Notes: a model not told the origin generated them from the sequence alone. 64,000 nt of DNA from Candidatus Thorarchaeota archaeon (GCA_004524445.1 SDNP01000017.1:1-64000); one strand, 5' to 3'; positions 1 to 8,249 are shown, numbered from the stretch's first letter. A program made the numbers and translations.

Positions 1-96
1 ATCACTCTGTCATACGCGAATTCAAGTGTACCTAGAGGGGGTGTACATAGCTGGCTCGTCCAATCCCGAAGGTACTTCTCCTTTAGTCAAGAGAGG

Positions 97-633
97 TTAT
101 TCCACCGTAGATTGATGTTCTTTTTCCCTATTTCTAATCGCTTCATATTCCGCCTCTGCCTTGGCTAATCTCTTTGGGAAAAGCCATTTGACATCAATGA
201 TTCCGCCTATGCCCATAATTATGAACCCAATACCAAACAGCAATAACATACCCAGATATTGTTGAATACTAGGATAGGCAAGATACAATGCTATCATGAA
301 AATTCCAACGGCAAAAGCAATCGGAGCTCCAACATAGGATTGCTTTACTCCCTTCTTGATACCATCAATCTCAGTCAGTTTCTCGTGGATCTGTCTTTCT
401 CTATCATGCATCCAAACTAGACTCCCATTGTATCTAATATGCGGTTTGCCTATTTCAGTATGTCGAGTTTTTATATAAAGAATAATGGAATCGAAGAACT
501 CTCTGATTCTCTCCTTATCCGGCAATTGCTCCTGATCAAAGATTCTTATCAGATCGCGTAGGTTGTCATAAGAAACGTGAGGGGCCTCATAAAGGACGCT
601 TCTCCAGAAATGCTCTTTCTCAATGTCGAGCAC
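97..633 (-). CDS. Two-TM membrane protein of unknown function
   Basis: A 178-aa protein with a charged helical N-terminal half (residues 1-95) and two adjacent hydrophobic segments at about 101-120 and 125-147, followed by a short Lys/Glu-rich tail. The short turn between the segments makes a membrane hairpin with both ends on the same side, probably cytoplasmic. I recognise no family. The ATG start is preceded by a GGATGGAG-like purine-rich stretch at a normal distance. The next gene (696) is divergent, so the roughly 60-bp gap between them must hold both promoters. It is probably real because the frame is intact and the hydrophobicity pattern is protein-like; function cannot be inferred. 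Confidence 0.6.
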   Translation of the reverse strand: MLDIEKEHFWRSVLYEAPHVSYDNLRDLIRIFDQEQLPDKERIREFFDSIILYIKTRHTEIGKPHIRYNGSLVWMHDRERQIHEKLTEIDGIKKGVKQSYVGAPIAFAVGIFMIALYLAYPSIQQYLGMLLLFGIGFIIMGIGGIIDVKWLFPKRLAKAEAEYEAIRNREKEHQSTVE

Positions 634-695
634 ATCAATTGCTCCATCCGCGATTAGAATCTGAGGTGAATAAATAGGTCTGCATCTACAATAGC

Positions 696-1091
696 ATGAA
701 ATCCAAACATAGAGCGGACTGGTGCGTACGATTGGAAGAAGACTACAACGATCCAGACATATGTCCCAACACAGGGAAGACCAGATGGGAGTGTTCGTGT
801 TTCGACTGCAAACCGGATATCTTCAGATTCAAGTTTCTCTGCATCGGGTGTGATGACATAGACTGTGTCATTGGGGTGCTTGAGGGAACACTGGAGCGTT
901 TTCGCAGTTGGAAAGAACAAGGATATACAATCGGCGGAGGGATTGCAGATGATTACATGTACATTCTCCCCCCAAAGAGAGAGGGCTTTTTCGCGGTGAG
1001 CTGTTCATGTGGTGAGGTAGGTTATTGTGAGGTGAGGGGTAGTGATTGCTCATGTGAGTCCTGTGGAAGGGTTTGGACACTACCGTCCTAG
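696..1091 (+). CDS. Cys-rich small protein, probable zinc binder
   Basis: A 131-aa protein with 15 cysteines in clusters: CSCFDC near residue 34, CIGCDDIDC near 49, then CSCGEVGYC and CSCESC in the last 30 residues. The terminal CxC...C...CxxC arrangement looks like a zinc ribbon or knuckle. A TATA-like AATAAATAG lies about 25 bp before the ATG, so the mRNA is probably leaderless. An overlapping frame on the other strand (654-920) has no such pattern and is taken as a shadow. No named family is recognised. Metal binding is inferred from Cys spacing alone. Confidence 0.55.
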   Translation: MKSKHRADWCVRLEEDYNDPDICPNTGKTRWECSCFDCKPDIFRFKFLCIGCDDIDCVIGVLEGTLERFRSWKEQGYTIGGGIADDYMYILPPKREGFFAVSCSCGEVGYCEVRGSDCSCESCGRVWTLPS

Positions 1092-1297
1092 CAATATGCA
1101 ACTCTCAATCCCCACCGCGAGGTACCCCATAGCGCTCCGGGTATAGGAGCAACCAAGAGCTCTGTTTATGTTCCTTTGAAGTAGGTTCTTTTGATTGGTT
1201 AGGGGCCGTTCTAGAGTCTAGATTAATTAAACCCCCTTCACCAGCCTCTTTTTCTGGTTCGAAGAGATTGGCATGTCCCCACCAGCGATAATCACAA

Positions 1298-2569
1298 TTA
1301 CAGAAATATACCATCTCCATATGAATCTGGCAAATTGAAGACGGCTTGCGCTGCAGTGTAGCCCTGTCCATCTCCGTTGTCATTATACCATGGTGTTTCA
1401 TTTCGACTATCAGTGACAGCAGCGTAAACAAAGGCTTCTTTCATTGAGATCAGCCCATCATTATCATAGTCTGCATTAATGGTCAATTGAGGGTCATGAA
1501 ACGAGAAACTGACCAGACCACACATGAAATGGTAGACAAACTCATCCCAAGCTCCTTCCGTGTCCGCACCATACGAATTCTGATTATCAGCACACGCTGT
1601 CATAATCACCCTGTTCTCTGCGCTCAGGTAGGAAATGAATTTACCAGATACACACTGTTCCATGACAATTATCATGTGCCTGCACGTTATTGCATCAAGC
1701 CAGTTACCAACCTGAGAATGAGTGAGCGCACCCGTGTTATCCATGGGTCCCCATACACTGATTCCACCGGAGCCTCCATGATTGGTTGTATAGAAGAACA
1801 GAGTGTCTCTGGAGCCCATCTCATCTGCCAGGTCACCAAAGACTGTATCCAGGGAAGTGTGAGTTGCAGGGTGATCTACAGGTGTATATCCATCCTCAGA
1901 AATACCATCCTTATAGATAACATAGATATTTTCAGCTTGATAGCCATGCATCTGCAAAATGAAATACATGTAGATGATGTCGTTCCAGTATCGATAGTAT
2001 GCTTTCTCCACGTTGATTCCTCCGCTGTAGAGAACAGCATATTTCGTTTCAGTGAGGTCGAATTGATCGAATGGAATAGACTCAGGTAATGCATGAATCG
2101 CATCGGTATATACTCCGGGATATGTGTCTGAAGTTGTTCCTTTAAAGTAGGAATCAAAGACCAGTTCTCCGGTTCCATCCGATTCCCTGAAGACATCAAA
2201 TATCCCTTTAACACGGATCTCGTATCCCCGGTATTCTCCCATTGATTCGGGAATGGTCCCTGTTATGACAATGTGATTCTGGCTATCCAATGAATTGTTG
2301 AAAAACACCAGTGGATTGGATACCAGCATATGATGATCTGCAGCGTAGATATAGAATCCAAGTACGGAAACAACCTTTCCAATGAAGTTTTCCATATTCT
2401 CGCCGGTGATATCTGCTATACCCATTGGCACATCCTCAGCTGGTACTGAATCATCCAACACAAGAAAATATGCCACTGTGGCAATATTAGATGTCAAAAG
2501 AATCAGAACTAGCACACTTAGTCTTGATGATTTTCGCTTGGTGGATTTCTTATTCCCCTTCTTAGGCAT
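1298..2569 (-). CDS. Membrane-anchored C13 (legumain/caspase-fold) peptidase with EF-hand
   Basis: A 423-aa protein with a Lys-rich N-terminus and one signal-anchor segment (about residues 17-38), so the bulk should be extracellular. Residues 60-140 look like an OB-fold-type beta domain. The catalytic part (175-350) has the clan CD dyad: His264 in TTNHGG and Cys306 in EQCVSG, each after a hydrophobic strand, as in the C13 legumain family. A near-perfect EF-hand loop lies at 367-378 (DYDNDGLISMKE), suggesting calcium control or stabilisation. Legumain-type enzymes cut after Asn or Asp, and GPI transamidase is a relative; the specificity here is unknown. The next gene to the right is divergent. 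Confidence 0.75.
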   Translation of the reverse strand: MPKKGNKKSTKRKSSRLSVLVLILLTSNIATVAYFLVLDDSVPAEDVPMGIADITGENMENFIGKVVSVLGFYIYAADHHMLVSNPLVFFNNSLDSQNHIVITGTIPESMGEYRGYEIRVKGIFDVFRESDGTGELVFDSYFKGTTSDTYPGVYTDAIHALPESIPFDQFDLTETKYAVLYSGGINVEKAYYRYWNDIIYMYFILQMHGYQAENIYVIYKDGISEDGYTPVDHPATHTSLDTVFGDLADEMGSRDTLFFYTTNHGGSGGISVWGPMDNTGALTHSQVGNWLDAITCRHMIIVMEQCVSGKFISYLSAENRVIMTACADNQNSYGADTEGAWDEFVYHFMCGLVSFSFHDPQLTINADYDNDGLISMKEAFVYAAVTDSRNETPWYNDNGDGQGYTAAQAVFNLPDSYGDGIFL

Positions 2570-2650
2570 CGTATGAACCTCTTAATTGGATGAAGAATAC
2601 ATCCACAGCTAGTAATAAGTAGAACCTATTTCAGAAAGGAGTCATAAACA

Positions 2651-2800
2651 TTGCAAAAGAAATGCTATCTTTGTGATGTTGTGGGATATCTGATTGAAAA
2701 GCATGGATGGAAGATAGACCTGACTGACTCAAAACCGGCACCATTTGAAATCGTTATTCCAGAATACCAAATAATCCCATCATCAGAAAAAGATGATTGA
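2651..2800 (+). CDS. 49-aa protein with CxxC
   Basis: A short reading frame beginning at TTG with an AAGGAG ribosome-binding site nine bases upstream. The product starts MQKKCYLCDVVGYL and ends with an acidic SSEKDD tail. The single CxxC near the N-terminus could bind a metal as a dimer or act in redox. The codon pattern and the good ribosome-binding site argue that it is translated. It ends seven bases before the 3' end of the convergent SatD-like gene. No family recognised. Confidence 0.55.
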   Translation: MQKKCYLCDVVGYLIEKHGWKIDLTDSKPAPFEIVIPEYQIIPSSEKDD

Positions 2801-2806
2801 TTGTCA

Positions 2807-3430
2807 CTATTGTTGATACAGATCTTCAAGAAAAGCCATGGTGTTTTTGAGTATGTAGCATGGTGTTTTACTCAATGTCTTACTAACATTCGCTTTTGAT
2901 GTCTTTACTATCTCTGAAATCTCTGAAAGGTTCTTTTGATCCCATAGGTAATAATAGCACTGCTGCAGTTGGGTTGTGCTCTGTCCAAGGAAGGACGTGA
3001 GGAACAGAATCGAAGTAATAACCATATTTGCCTCAATCTTTGATGAGTTCTCATCTATCCTGAAATCAGCAGACCTCGTCATGTATCTCATTTCCTTGAT
3101 TTCATCGAGAGCCATTCTTGCATTCCAGAAAGCCGGTCCATCGCTCTCGTCAGCCTGATCCTTTTGTAGGGTAATTCCCCCAGTTCCGAGGCCGACACGA
3201 AATTGCAATCCATCCATGAGGAGTCTGTGAAAGAGAAAGACAACCGGTTGCCAACTTGTTACTAGTAACTCAATACTATCTCCTTGAGTAAGAGCTGGAC
3301 GGGAGCTGCAATACTTCTCAAACCGGTCATAGAGTGTTGTCAAAAGATTCCGAAGTTCGTCATCCATTTCTTTTCGGCTATCGGAATCGAGATCCTTGGA
3401 TTCTACAATATCAAGAATAGCCGCAATCAT
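2807..3430 (-). CDS. SatD-like protein
   Basis: A 207-aa soluble protein whose N-terminus (MIAAILDIVESKDL) and length match the SatD family, named from the satCDE acid-tolerance locus of Streptococcus. Residues 165-190 (LSEISEIVKTSKANVSKTL) read as a helix-turn-helix, so DNA binding is plausible. It follows the membrane gene at 3438-3968 by seven bases on the same strand, the SatD-plus-membrane-protein pairing seen in many genomes. The molecular role of SatD is not established. The three repeats upstream of the pair may be its target. Confidence 0.65.
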   Translation of the reverse strand: MIAAILDIVESKDLDSDSRKEMDDELRNLLTTLYDRFEKYCSSRPALTQGDSIELLVTSWQPVVFLFHRLLMDGLQFRVGLGTGGITLQKDQADESDGPAFWNARMALDEIKEMRYMTRSADFRIDENSSKIEANMVITSILFLTSFLGQSTTQLQQCYYYLWDQKNLSEISEIVKTSKANVSKTLSKTPCYILKNTMAFLEDLYQQ

Positions 3431-3437
3431 TGTACAT

Positions 3438-3968
3438 TCATCCGGTCAAAAGAAACCTGAACCCAAACCAGGTCAATGCCAGGGCCAAGGTAATGCTCAT
3501 GAGGGTACCGAGGATGTACCAGTCAGCACAAGCTCGATCATCTGTACCCCGACTCGAATACCTGAAAATTGCTTTACTTGCAACAATGACCGAGAGAAAA
3601 CTCAATACCGAAACAAGTGAGATGGCGCTGTCAAAGTATGCAATCATGAATGCCACGTATATGAGACTCCTCTCTGTATAGCCAATGAGGTAGCCACCAT
3701 ATTGCAGACCACCACATATTTCTGAGATGTCCCCTTCCTCCGCTGTTCCCAATCGGGAAAATACGAAGTCGATAAACAGACCGGGTAGGAACAGAGTCAG
3801 AAGAAAATTGAAGAGGATGATGAAAGGTTGGGTAGGGATTGCTGGAGATAGATACGTTTCCATCACATAGAGGGAGATGATGCTAAGCACAGTCATTGCA
3901 ATGCCAAGAATCCTTTGATACTTCTTCATGTTCACACTTCCGTCTACTTTCGTTGTTGCAGGGCCCAT
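3438..3968 (-). CDS. Polytopic membrane partner of SatD-like protein
   Basis: A 176-aa protein with about five hydrophobic segments (roughly 18-36, 45-66, 92-112, 113-131, 155-173). Near the C-terminus it carries a Lys/Arg motif followed by ADWYILGTLMS, which I associate loosely with membrane partners of SatD; this is memory, not a search. It is the first gene of a two-gene unit. The ATG at 3966-3968 sits about 22-25 bp after a TATAAA-like box, fitting leaderless transcription; an internal ATG at 3929 with an upstream GGAAG is an alternative. The protein is predicted in the cytoplasmic membrane. Confidence 0.6.
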   Translation of the reverse strand: MGPATTKVDGSVNMKKYQRILGIAMTVLSIISLYVMETYLSPAIPTQPFIILFNFLLTLFLPGLFIDFVFSRLGTAEEGDISEICGGLQYGGYLIGYTERSLIYVAFMIAYFDSAISLVSVLSFLSVIVASKAIFRYSSRGTDDRACADWYILGTLMSITLALALTWFGFRFLLTG

Positions 3969-3973
3969 AATAA

Positions 3974-4053
3974 GTTAACCTTTATAGTTTATAATACTTA
4001 TTGTTAACCTATATAGTTAATAATATATATAGTAAACCATTTTGGTTAGTATA
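3974..4053. promoter_or_regulatory. Three tandem 29-bp operator-like repeats
   Basis: Units begin at 3974, 4003 and 4032, exactly 29 bp apart. Units 1 and 2 share GTTAACCT-TATAGTT-ATAAT; unit 3 is more diverged but contains the clean palindrome AACCATTTTGGTT (4036-4048). Each unit has AACC...GTT dyad symmetry. The array overlaps the TATA box of the minus-strand gene starting at 3968. Binding by a repeated regulator is inferred. Confidence 0.55.
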
Positions 4054-4515
4054 TTTTGTTCGGCAAAGTTTACTCCCCACAATCTCGAATCCATGGTATT
4101 TGTGAGTGTCATTCCCAGATGAAAATGAACAAGAAAAAATACACGTGCGCGGGTTATGCCTTGAATAGCGGATAATACGTGGCAGATTACTACGAACATC
4201 GATTTGATATACTAAAATCTAAGTTTGTTCGGATTACAATGCCACGGAGAGAAGAAACGGTACTGGGTTGAACTCCTTGAGGTCGTGGGATGACTTGGGA
4301 TGAGAGTTCAGAAGCAGAGTACTCAAGCGCCTCACTAAAGCCTACTCATTGTATAAACTGCCATCTCATATATGTCCAGATTTGCTGAATCTGTTGGAAT
4401 ACCCGGACAGGTCACGGATAGAAGTCGTACATTATTCGGCAGTATCATTTGAGTTGCAGAGATACAACCGCGTGATCTAGAAATTCTATGTGCAGAATGC
4501 AAATATCCAAGACGA
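4054..4515. other. Intergenic, no convincing gene
   Basis: Short open frames occur on both strands (4017-4199 and 4335-4523, minus) but they lack ribosome-binding sites and protein-like composition. On the plus strand 4369-4450 encodes a short stretch beginning YMSRFAESVGIPGQV, reminiscent of a TFB cyclin repeat, bounded by stops. At most this is a decayed remnant. Confidence 0.4.
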
Positions 4516-4842
4516 CTACTCAAAAACTTCTAGCTCGCCTTCTATGGGGAATGTATCATCCGAGAAATCACTCTCTGCACTGGTGAGAGCCTTTTCAGCT
4601 GCCTTACACTTTTCAAGGTCCGGAACGTCTACGCCCAATATTCGCAGCTCCTCAACCACATAGTCGTTGATGTCGAATCTCCATACCTTACTGTATTGAT
4701 CCCATCCTCGATGAGAGAGTTTCCAATCCATTCTCTTGATGGACTTGACTAATTGCTTATTGTATTCAGTCTCGAGTGCAAATTTCATCCCGTAGCCATC
4801 TCCAGGATCTTCCAAATTCAGCTTATATGCCACCATTGTCAT
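4516..4842 (-). CDS. Small protein with HARP-like motif
   Basis: A 108-aa acidic protein. Residues 20-75 contain an F..YN..LV..IK.....WDQYSKVWRFD pattern followed by a helix and a LGVDVP strand. This resembles the short alpha/beta module (aromatic, basic, W-x-p-x-x-K-x-W) found next to SNF2-type helicases such as the HARP domain. Here it stands alone with an acidic, Ser-rich tail. If the resemblance holds, it would bind nucleic acid or a protein partner. Two ATG codons (4842 and 4836) are possible starts; the first has GGTGA nearby. Family assignment is tentative. Confidence 0.5.
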   Translation of the reverse strand: MTMVAYKLNLEDPGDGYGMKFALETEYNKQLVKSIKRMDWKLSHRGWDQYSKVWRFDINDYVVEELRILGVDVPDLEKCKAAEKALTSAESDFSDDTFPIEGELEVFE

Positions 4843-4927
4843 CTAAATCACCATCCTTTGTCATGTGGTAGCCAATACAAATCCATCGGTCTATTCACAA
4901 ATGAGTGGTCATTTCTTCATCTTCAAG

Positions 4928-5239
4928 CTAACGGATGTCATAACCACACTCCGGGCACCTAGTTTCCCCATATGGTATTGCCGTCCTACAAACTGGACAC
5001 TCATGGGCCGTCGGGCGTTCTAGGTGTTGCCCAAATCGTCCGGATCTTCTGATATTTTGTAACCCAATGGAGTCACTGTGTAATTCCGTATATCCACAGT
5101 TTGCACAAGTGTAAGAATCTAATGTTGCAGTTGAGAGGCCCGGAAGGTCCACCTTGATGTGTCCATCCCCACCATGAACATTATGAGGCCCGGCAATAGC
5201 ATTTCCTCCGCATTTGGGACAAGTGTTTGAGTTTTTCAT
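4928..5239 (-). CDS. Double zinc-ribbon protein
   Basis: A 103-aa protein with three Cys-pair groups: CPKCGG at residues 8-13, CANCGY near 45, and CPVC...CPECGY in the last 25 residues. The first two pairs can form one ribbon and the last two another. Between them lies a Gly/His-rich loop. Such proteins often bind RNA, DNA or polymerase subunits, but nothing here identifies a partner. It stands alone on the minus strand between the HARP-like gene and the ABC operon terminator. Confidence 0.6.
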   Translation of the reverse strand: MKNSNTCPKCGGNAIAGPHNVHGGDGHIKVDLPGLSTATLDSYTCANCGYTELHSDSIGLQNIRRSGRFGQHLERPTAHECPVCRTAIPYGETRCPECGYDIR

Positions 5240-5303
5240 TTCCCCTCAAGAAGTAGGTGCAATGAAAGCACATAATTCTTAGGTTCATTTCTATGAAAAA
5301 GAG

Positions 5304-5325
5304 AACCCGAGGTTAATCCTCGGGT
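5304..5325 (-). terminator. Hairpin terminator after ABC permease
   Basis: An 8-bp perfect inverted repeat (ACCCGAGG / CCTCGGGT, loop TTAAT) lies just beyond the stop of the permease gene. On the minus strand it is followed by a T-rich stretch (TCTCTTTTTC), as expected for termination of the ABC operon. Confidence 0.65.
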
Positions 5326-5333
5326 CAACATGT

Positions 5334-6596
5334 TTACTCGGATCTAAGTGCCTCTACTGGCTCAAGCTTTGAAGCTCGACGAGCAGGATAGATTGCGAAT
5401 ATCACACTCACAAGAACCCCGAATATCAGTGCTTGAAACGCCAAGAGGGGGGTGACAACAGGGGTAATGCCAATAGAACCAGCTCCAGGTCCCCCCATGC
5501 CACCCGCACCGCTAAAGACTCCTCCGAATAGATTTGCAAGAAAGACTCCTACACCGATACCAAGGATACCACCAATCAGACCAATGATTAGAGCCTCGCC
5601 GAGAAATATTCCGAGAATAGACCGTCCCTTTGCGCCAAGGGCCTTGAGAATGCCAATCTCCCGGGTTCGCTCCATGAGTGAAACAATCATGATGTTCATG
5701 ATTCCTATCCCGGCAACAAGCAGGGAGATGCCGCCAATGCCTGCAAGTAGAAGCTCAACAGTGGCCAGCGCACTTGAGATTGTGCTCAGTAAAGCTGTTG
5801 CAGAGGTGACTGTCACCTCATTGAGGAAGAGCTCCTCGATTTCATCAGATACACTAGCTATGAATTCCTCGTCATCACTTTCGAGTTTCACAGCAATTTG
5901 ACTCACTTCCTCAGTTTCAAAATAGACCATGGCTGATTCAAGCGGGATGTACATGCCACTATCCGAGGGTCCGAAGCCAATAGCACCAATTTCCTCCAAT
6001 ATTCCAACAACAGTCAATGATTTGTTAATTGGTACCAGTTGGGTCCCGTTTCTCTCGGTGTAGTACACGTTGAATGTGTCACCCAGTTCAACAGGGTGAG
6101 TACCATTTCCCCAAGGATCATAGAGCCTGTATCCGATGACCGCCTCATCGTCAGCCGGACTGTCGGGAATGCTTCCATATTCAGCAACAAATGTGGAATA
6201 TATTTGCTTATACGAATCAAAATTAACGCCCGTTAGACTGACTAACCTATCCATGTTTTCCAACTCGGCAGTGACTGTTTCTGAAACAGATGCGGAAGAT
6301 GTGACCACACCATCGATTTCGTTGATGAGGTCTGTATCATTGGCATAGAGAGTAAAATCCGAGTCATCACCACCAAATCCAAAGAAGCCACCTGACCCAG
6401 GAGAAACAGTTACAACGTCGGTTGAGAGACCCTCTTGAAATTGTCCTGAAATAGCAACTTGAAATCCTTGTGTGAAGGAGAGCAGTGCAACGATTGCTCC
6501 TATACCGATAACAATGCCAAGAGTGGTGAGACCAGATCTTAGTTTCCGAAGGCGGATAGCTCCAAATGAATAGGATAGCGTGTCACGAATTTTCAC
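5334..6596 (-). CDS. MacB/FtsX-type ABC transporter permease
   Basis: A 420-aa protein with the MacB topology: one N-terminal transmembrane helix (about 15-40, containing LGIVIGIGAIVAL), a large extracellular MacB_PCD-like domain (45-275), and three C-terminal helices (about 290-315, 340-365, 385-410). The cytoplasmic motif SLMERTREIGILKALGAKG between helices 2 and 3 is the FtsX hallmark that couples to the ATPase. A Gly-rich loop (FGGVFSGAGGMGGPGAG) precedes the last helix. MacB-type pumps act by mechanotransmission on periplasmic or surface substrates rather than by a classical channel. The ATPase gene lies one base upstream and a PadR regulator before that. Confidence 0.9.
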   Translation of the reverse strand: MKIRDTLSYSFGAIRLRKLRSGLTTLGIVIGIGAIVALLSFTQGFQVAISGQFQEGLSTDVVTVSPGSGGFFGFGGDDSDFTLYANDTDLINEIDGVVTSSASVSETVTAELENMDRLVSLTGVNFDSYKQIYSTFVAEYGSIPDSPADDEAVIGYRLYDPWGNGTHPVELGDTFNVYYTERNGTQLVPINKSLTVVGILEEIGAIGFGPSDSGMYIPLESAMVYFETEEVSQIAVKLESDDEEFIASVSDEIEELFLNEVTVTSATALLSTISSALATVELLLAGIGGISLLVAGIGIMNIMIVSLMERTREIGILKALGAKGRSILGIFLGEALIIGLIGGILGIGVGVFLANLFGGVFSGAGGMGGPGAGSIGITPVVTPLLAFQALIFGVLVSVIFAIYPARRASKLEPVEALRSE

Positions 6597-6597
6597 T

Positions 6598-7308
6598 CTA
6601 GTTCACCTCATCTGAAATAATCAATCCATCACGCATTCTTACTGTACGCCGTGCAAACTGGCTCGCTTCTGGATCGTGAGTTACCATGATAATGGTCACA
6701 TTCTCTTTGCTATTCAAATCTGCAACAAGCTCCATTACGCCTACTGCAGTCTTTGAGTCTAAATTACCGGTCGGTTCATCCATCAGTAGAAAGCTGGGAT
6801 TGTTCACCAGGGCACGAGCCATGGTCACCCGCTGACGTTCTCCGCCACTCAGTTCTGACGGCTTGTGGTGCCTCCGATCTGCAAGGCCAACCTTCTCCAA
6901 AGCTCTTTTTGCCAGATCTCGTCTCTCATCTCGAGGAACACCTGATATCATCAATGGTAGTTCCACATTTCCTTGTGCATCCAATCGCGGAATGAGATTG
7001 AAGAACTGAAAGACGAATCCAACATTCTTTCTCAGGTCTGCTAATTCATTATCATCCAACTCTGATATGTCAACGCCATCAATGATGACATTCCCACTAG
7101 TGGGTCTATCTAGGGCACCAACCATGTTCAGAAGGGTGGACTTACCACTTCCCGAAGGTCCTAGTATGGCAAGGAACTCCCCCTCATGCAATTCAAAACT
7201 GATTCCTCTCAAAGCTTGGACAGGAACTTCTCCAAGCCTATACGTCTTTGTTACATCTTTTACATTCAGTACTTTGCTCACTTCTTTCGACCTCTTTGAT
7301 ATGGTCAC
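6598..7308 (-). CDS. MacB/LolD-type ABC ATPase
   Basis: A 236-aa nucleotide-binding subunit with Walker A GPSGSGKS (50-57), Q-loop at Gln101, signature LSGGERQR (153-160), Walker B FLLMDEPT (173-180) and the H-loop THDP near 210. The sequence is of the LolD/MacB/FtsE class and pairs with the permease one base downstream. All catalytic motifs are intact. It lies 13 bp downstream of the PadR gene, so regulator, ATPase and permease form one operon controlled from the palindromes at 8100-8127. The exported substrate is unknown. Confidence 0.92.
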   Translation of the reverse strand: MTISKRSKEVSKVLNVKDVTKTYRLGEVPVQALRGISFELHEGEFLAILGPSGSGKSTLLNMVGALDRPTSGNVIIDGVDISELDDNELADLRKNVGFVFQFFNLIPRLDAQGNVELPLMISGVPRDERRDLAKRALEKVGLADRRHHKPSELSGGERQRVTMARALVNNPSFLLMDEPTGNLDSKTAVGVMELVADLNSKENVTIIMVTHDPEASQFARRTVRMRDGLIISDEVN

Positions 7309-7321
7309 AACGTACAGCTGT

Positions 7322-8074
7322 TCATTCTATGCGCTCCAGAATATCATCCAGCCTCTGTGAAGTCTTCTTGAAGAGCGAGTCTACTTCTTGAGCTAGATTA
7401 GGATCCGGGTTCTCGCAGATTTCTATAGCTAATTCCATCATCCGTCTAAAGAGACCCCGGGCAGAATCACTAAGATACTTGATATCATCTGGGAGCTCTA
7501 GAAAGGGAGGAGCAGGAACGGGACCCGAAATAAGGCGTTTCCTCATCTGTTCAAACATTCCCGTCTGCTCATCAAGGAAAGCCTGTCCCAACTCTGTGAG
7601 TTTGTATCTCTTTTTTCCATCTACTACTGGGAGTTCTTCAATAATTCCTCGTTCTTTCAGTTGCTGAAGAAGCGGATAGATAGATCCCGGACTGGGTCTA
7701 TAGCTTCCGGCAGTATCTCTTTCAATTTGATCAGAAATCTCTGATCCAGCCATCGACTTGTCCCTTAGCATGAACAATACTCGATAGCGCAAATACCCAC
7801 GAGGAACTCTTCCAGTTTGTTTTACCCAGTTGCTAAAGGGAATACCTTGTATCATGCCTTCTTTGATATCACTGGCATGTTTCTCATCGAGATAGTACTT
7901 ACCATCCTCTTCAAGGAAAGGCAGGTCAGCTCCCATTGGTGATGACATCAAATATTTGAACATCTTCGGTAAGCCAAGCTCTTCGAGCGTCAGGGCGCCT
8001 GCTTTGTTTGTGGCTCCCTTCTCTCGAAAGATCTTGATGGTCTCGTTGAGTTTTTCACGCAAATTAAGCTGCAA
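7322..8074 (-). CDS. PadR-family transcriptional regulator
   Basis: A 250-aa protein. Residues 95-170 are a PadR winged helix: GYLRYRVLFMLRDKSMAGSE, then SPGSIYPLLQQLKERGIIEE and a YKLTELG wing. The C-terminus is a long helical segment for dimerisation (200-250). The extra N-terminal 90 residues are not typical of short PadR proteins and may sense a ligand. It is the first gene of the ABC operon and sits next to two overlapping palindromes, so autoregulation is likely. PadR proteins commonly repress drug or antimicrobial-responsive transporters, which fits the genes behind it. Confidence 0.85.
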   Translation of the reverse strand: MQLNLREKLNETIKIFREKGATNKAGALTLEELGLPKMFKYLMSSPMGADLPFLEEDGKYYLDEKHASDIKEGMIQGIPFSNWVKQTGRVPRGYLRYRVLFMLRDKSMAGSEISDQIERDTAGSYRPSPGSIYPLLQQLKERGIIEELPVVDGKKRYKLTELGQAFLDEQTGMFEQMRKRLISGPVPAPPFLELPDDIKYLSDSARGLFRRMMELAIEICENPDPNLAQEVDSLFKKTSQRLDDILERIE

Positions 8075-8099
8075 GTTGTCACGAACCTATGTCATTAGT

Positions 8100-8127
8100 G
8101 ATATCGTAAGCGATATCGCATTCGATA
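8100..8127. promoter_or_regulatory. Tandem palindromic operator, probably PadR
   Basis: GATATCGTAAGCGATATC (8100-8117) is a perfect 7-bp inverted repeat with a 4-bp spacer. It overlaps a second one with the same spacer length, TATCG-CATT-CGATA (8114-8127). The centres are 12 bp apart, about one helical turn. The site lies 26 bp before the PadR start and 120 bp before the divergent MFS gene. Confidence 0.65.
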
Positions 8128-8249
8128 ATAAACTTTGTGTTGAGAGCCGTTGTCGTGAGAAAGTGGATGGTACCTAGGATCTGTCCACTCCGAAACAGTC
8201 TGCTTAAAAAGAGGAATACAAACGCTAATTCCTACATGAAGGTCTGACA

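Noticed and set aside
654..920. Minus-strand open frame overlapping the Cys-rich gene
   Set aside because: Composition is random-like and it lies antisense to a frame with clear clustered CxxC motifs.
1487..2089. 200-codon plus-strand frame opposite the C13 peptidase gene
   Set aside because: Antisense shadow; the minus strand carries the catalytic His/Cys motifs and EF-hand.
4369..4450. Plus-strand stretch resembling a TFB (TFIIB) cyclin repeat, SYMSRFAESVGIPGQV
   Set aside because: Only about 25 residues between stops and no other TFB features nearby; chance similarity cannot be excluded.
5452..5901. Long plus-strand frame (149 codons) opposite the MacB permease
   Set aside because: Pro/Ser/Arg/Met-rich mirror of a membrane protein gene, typical antisense shadow.
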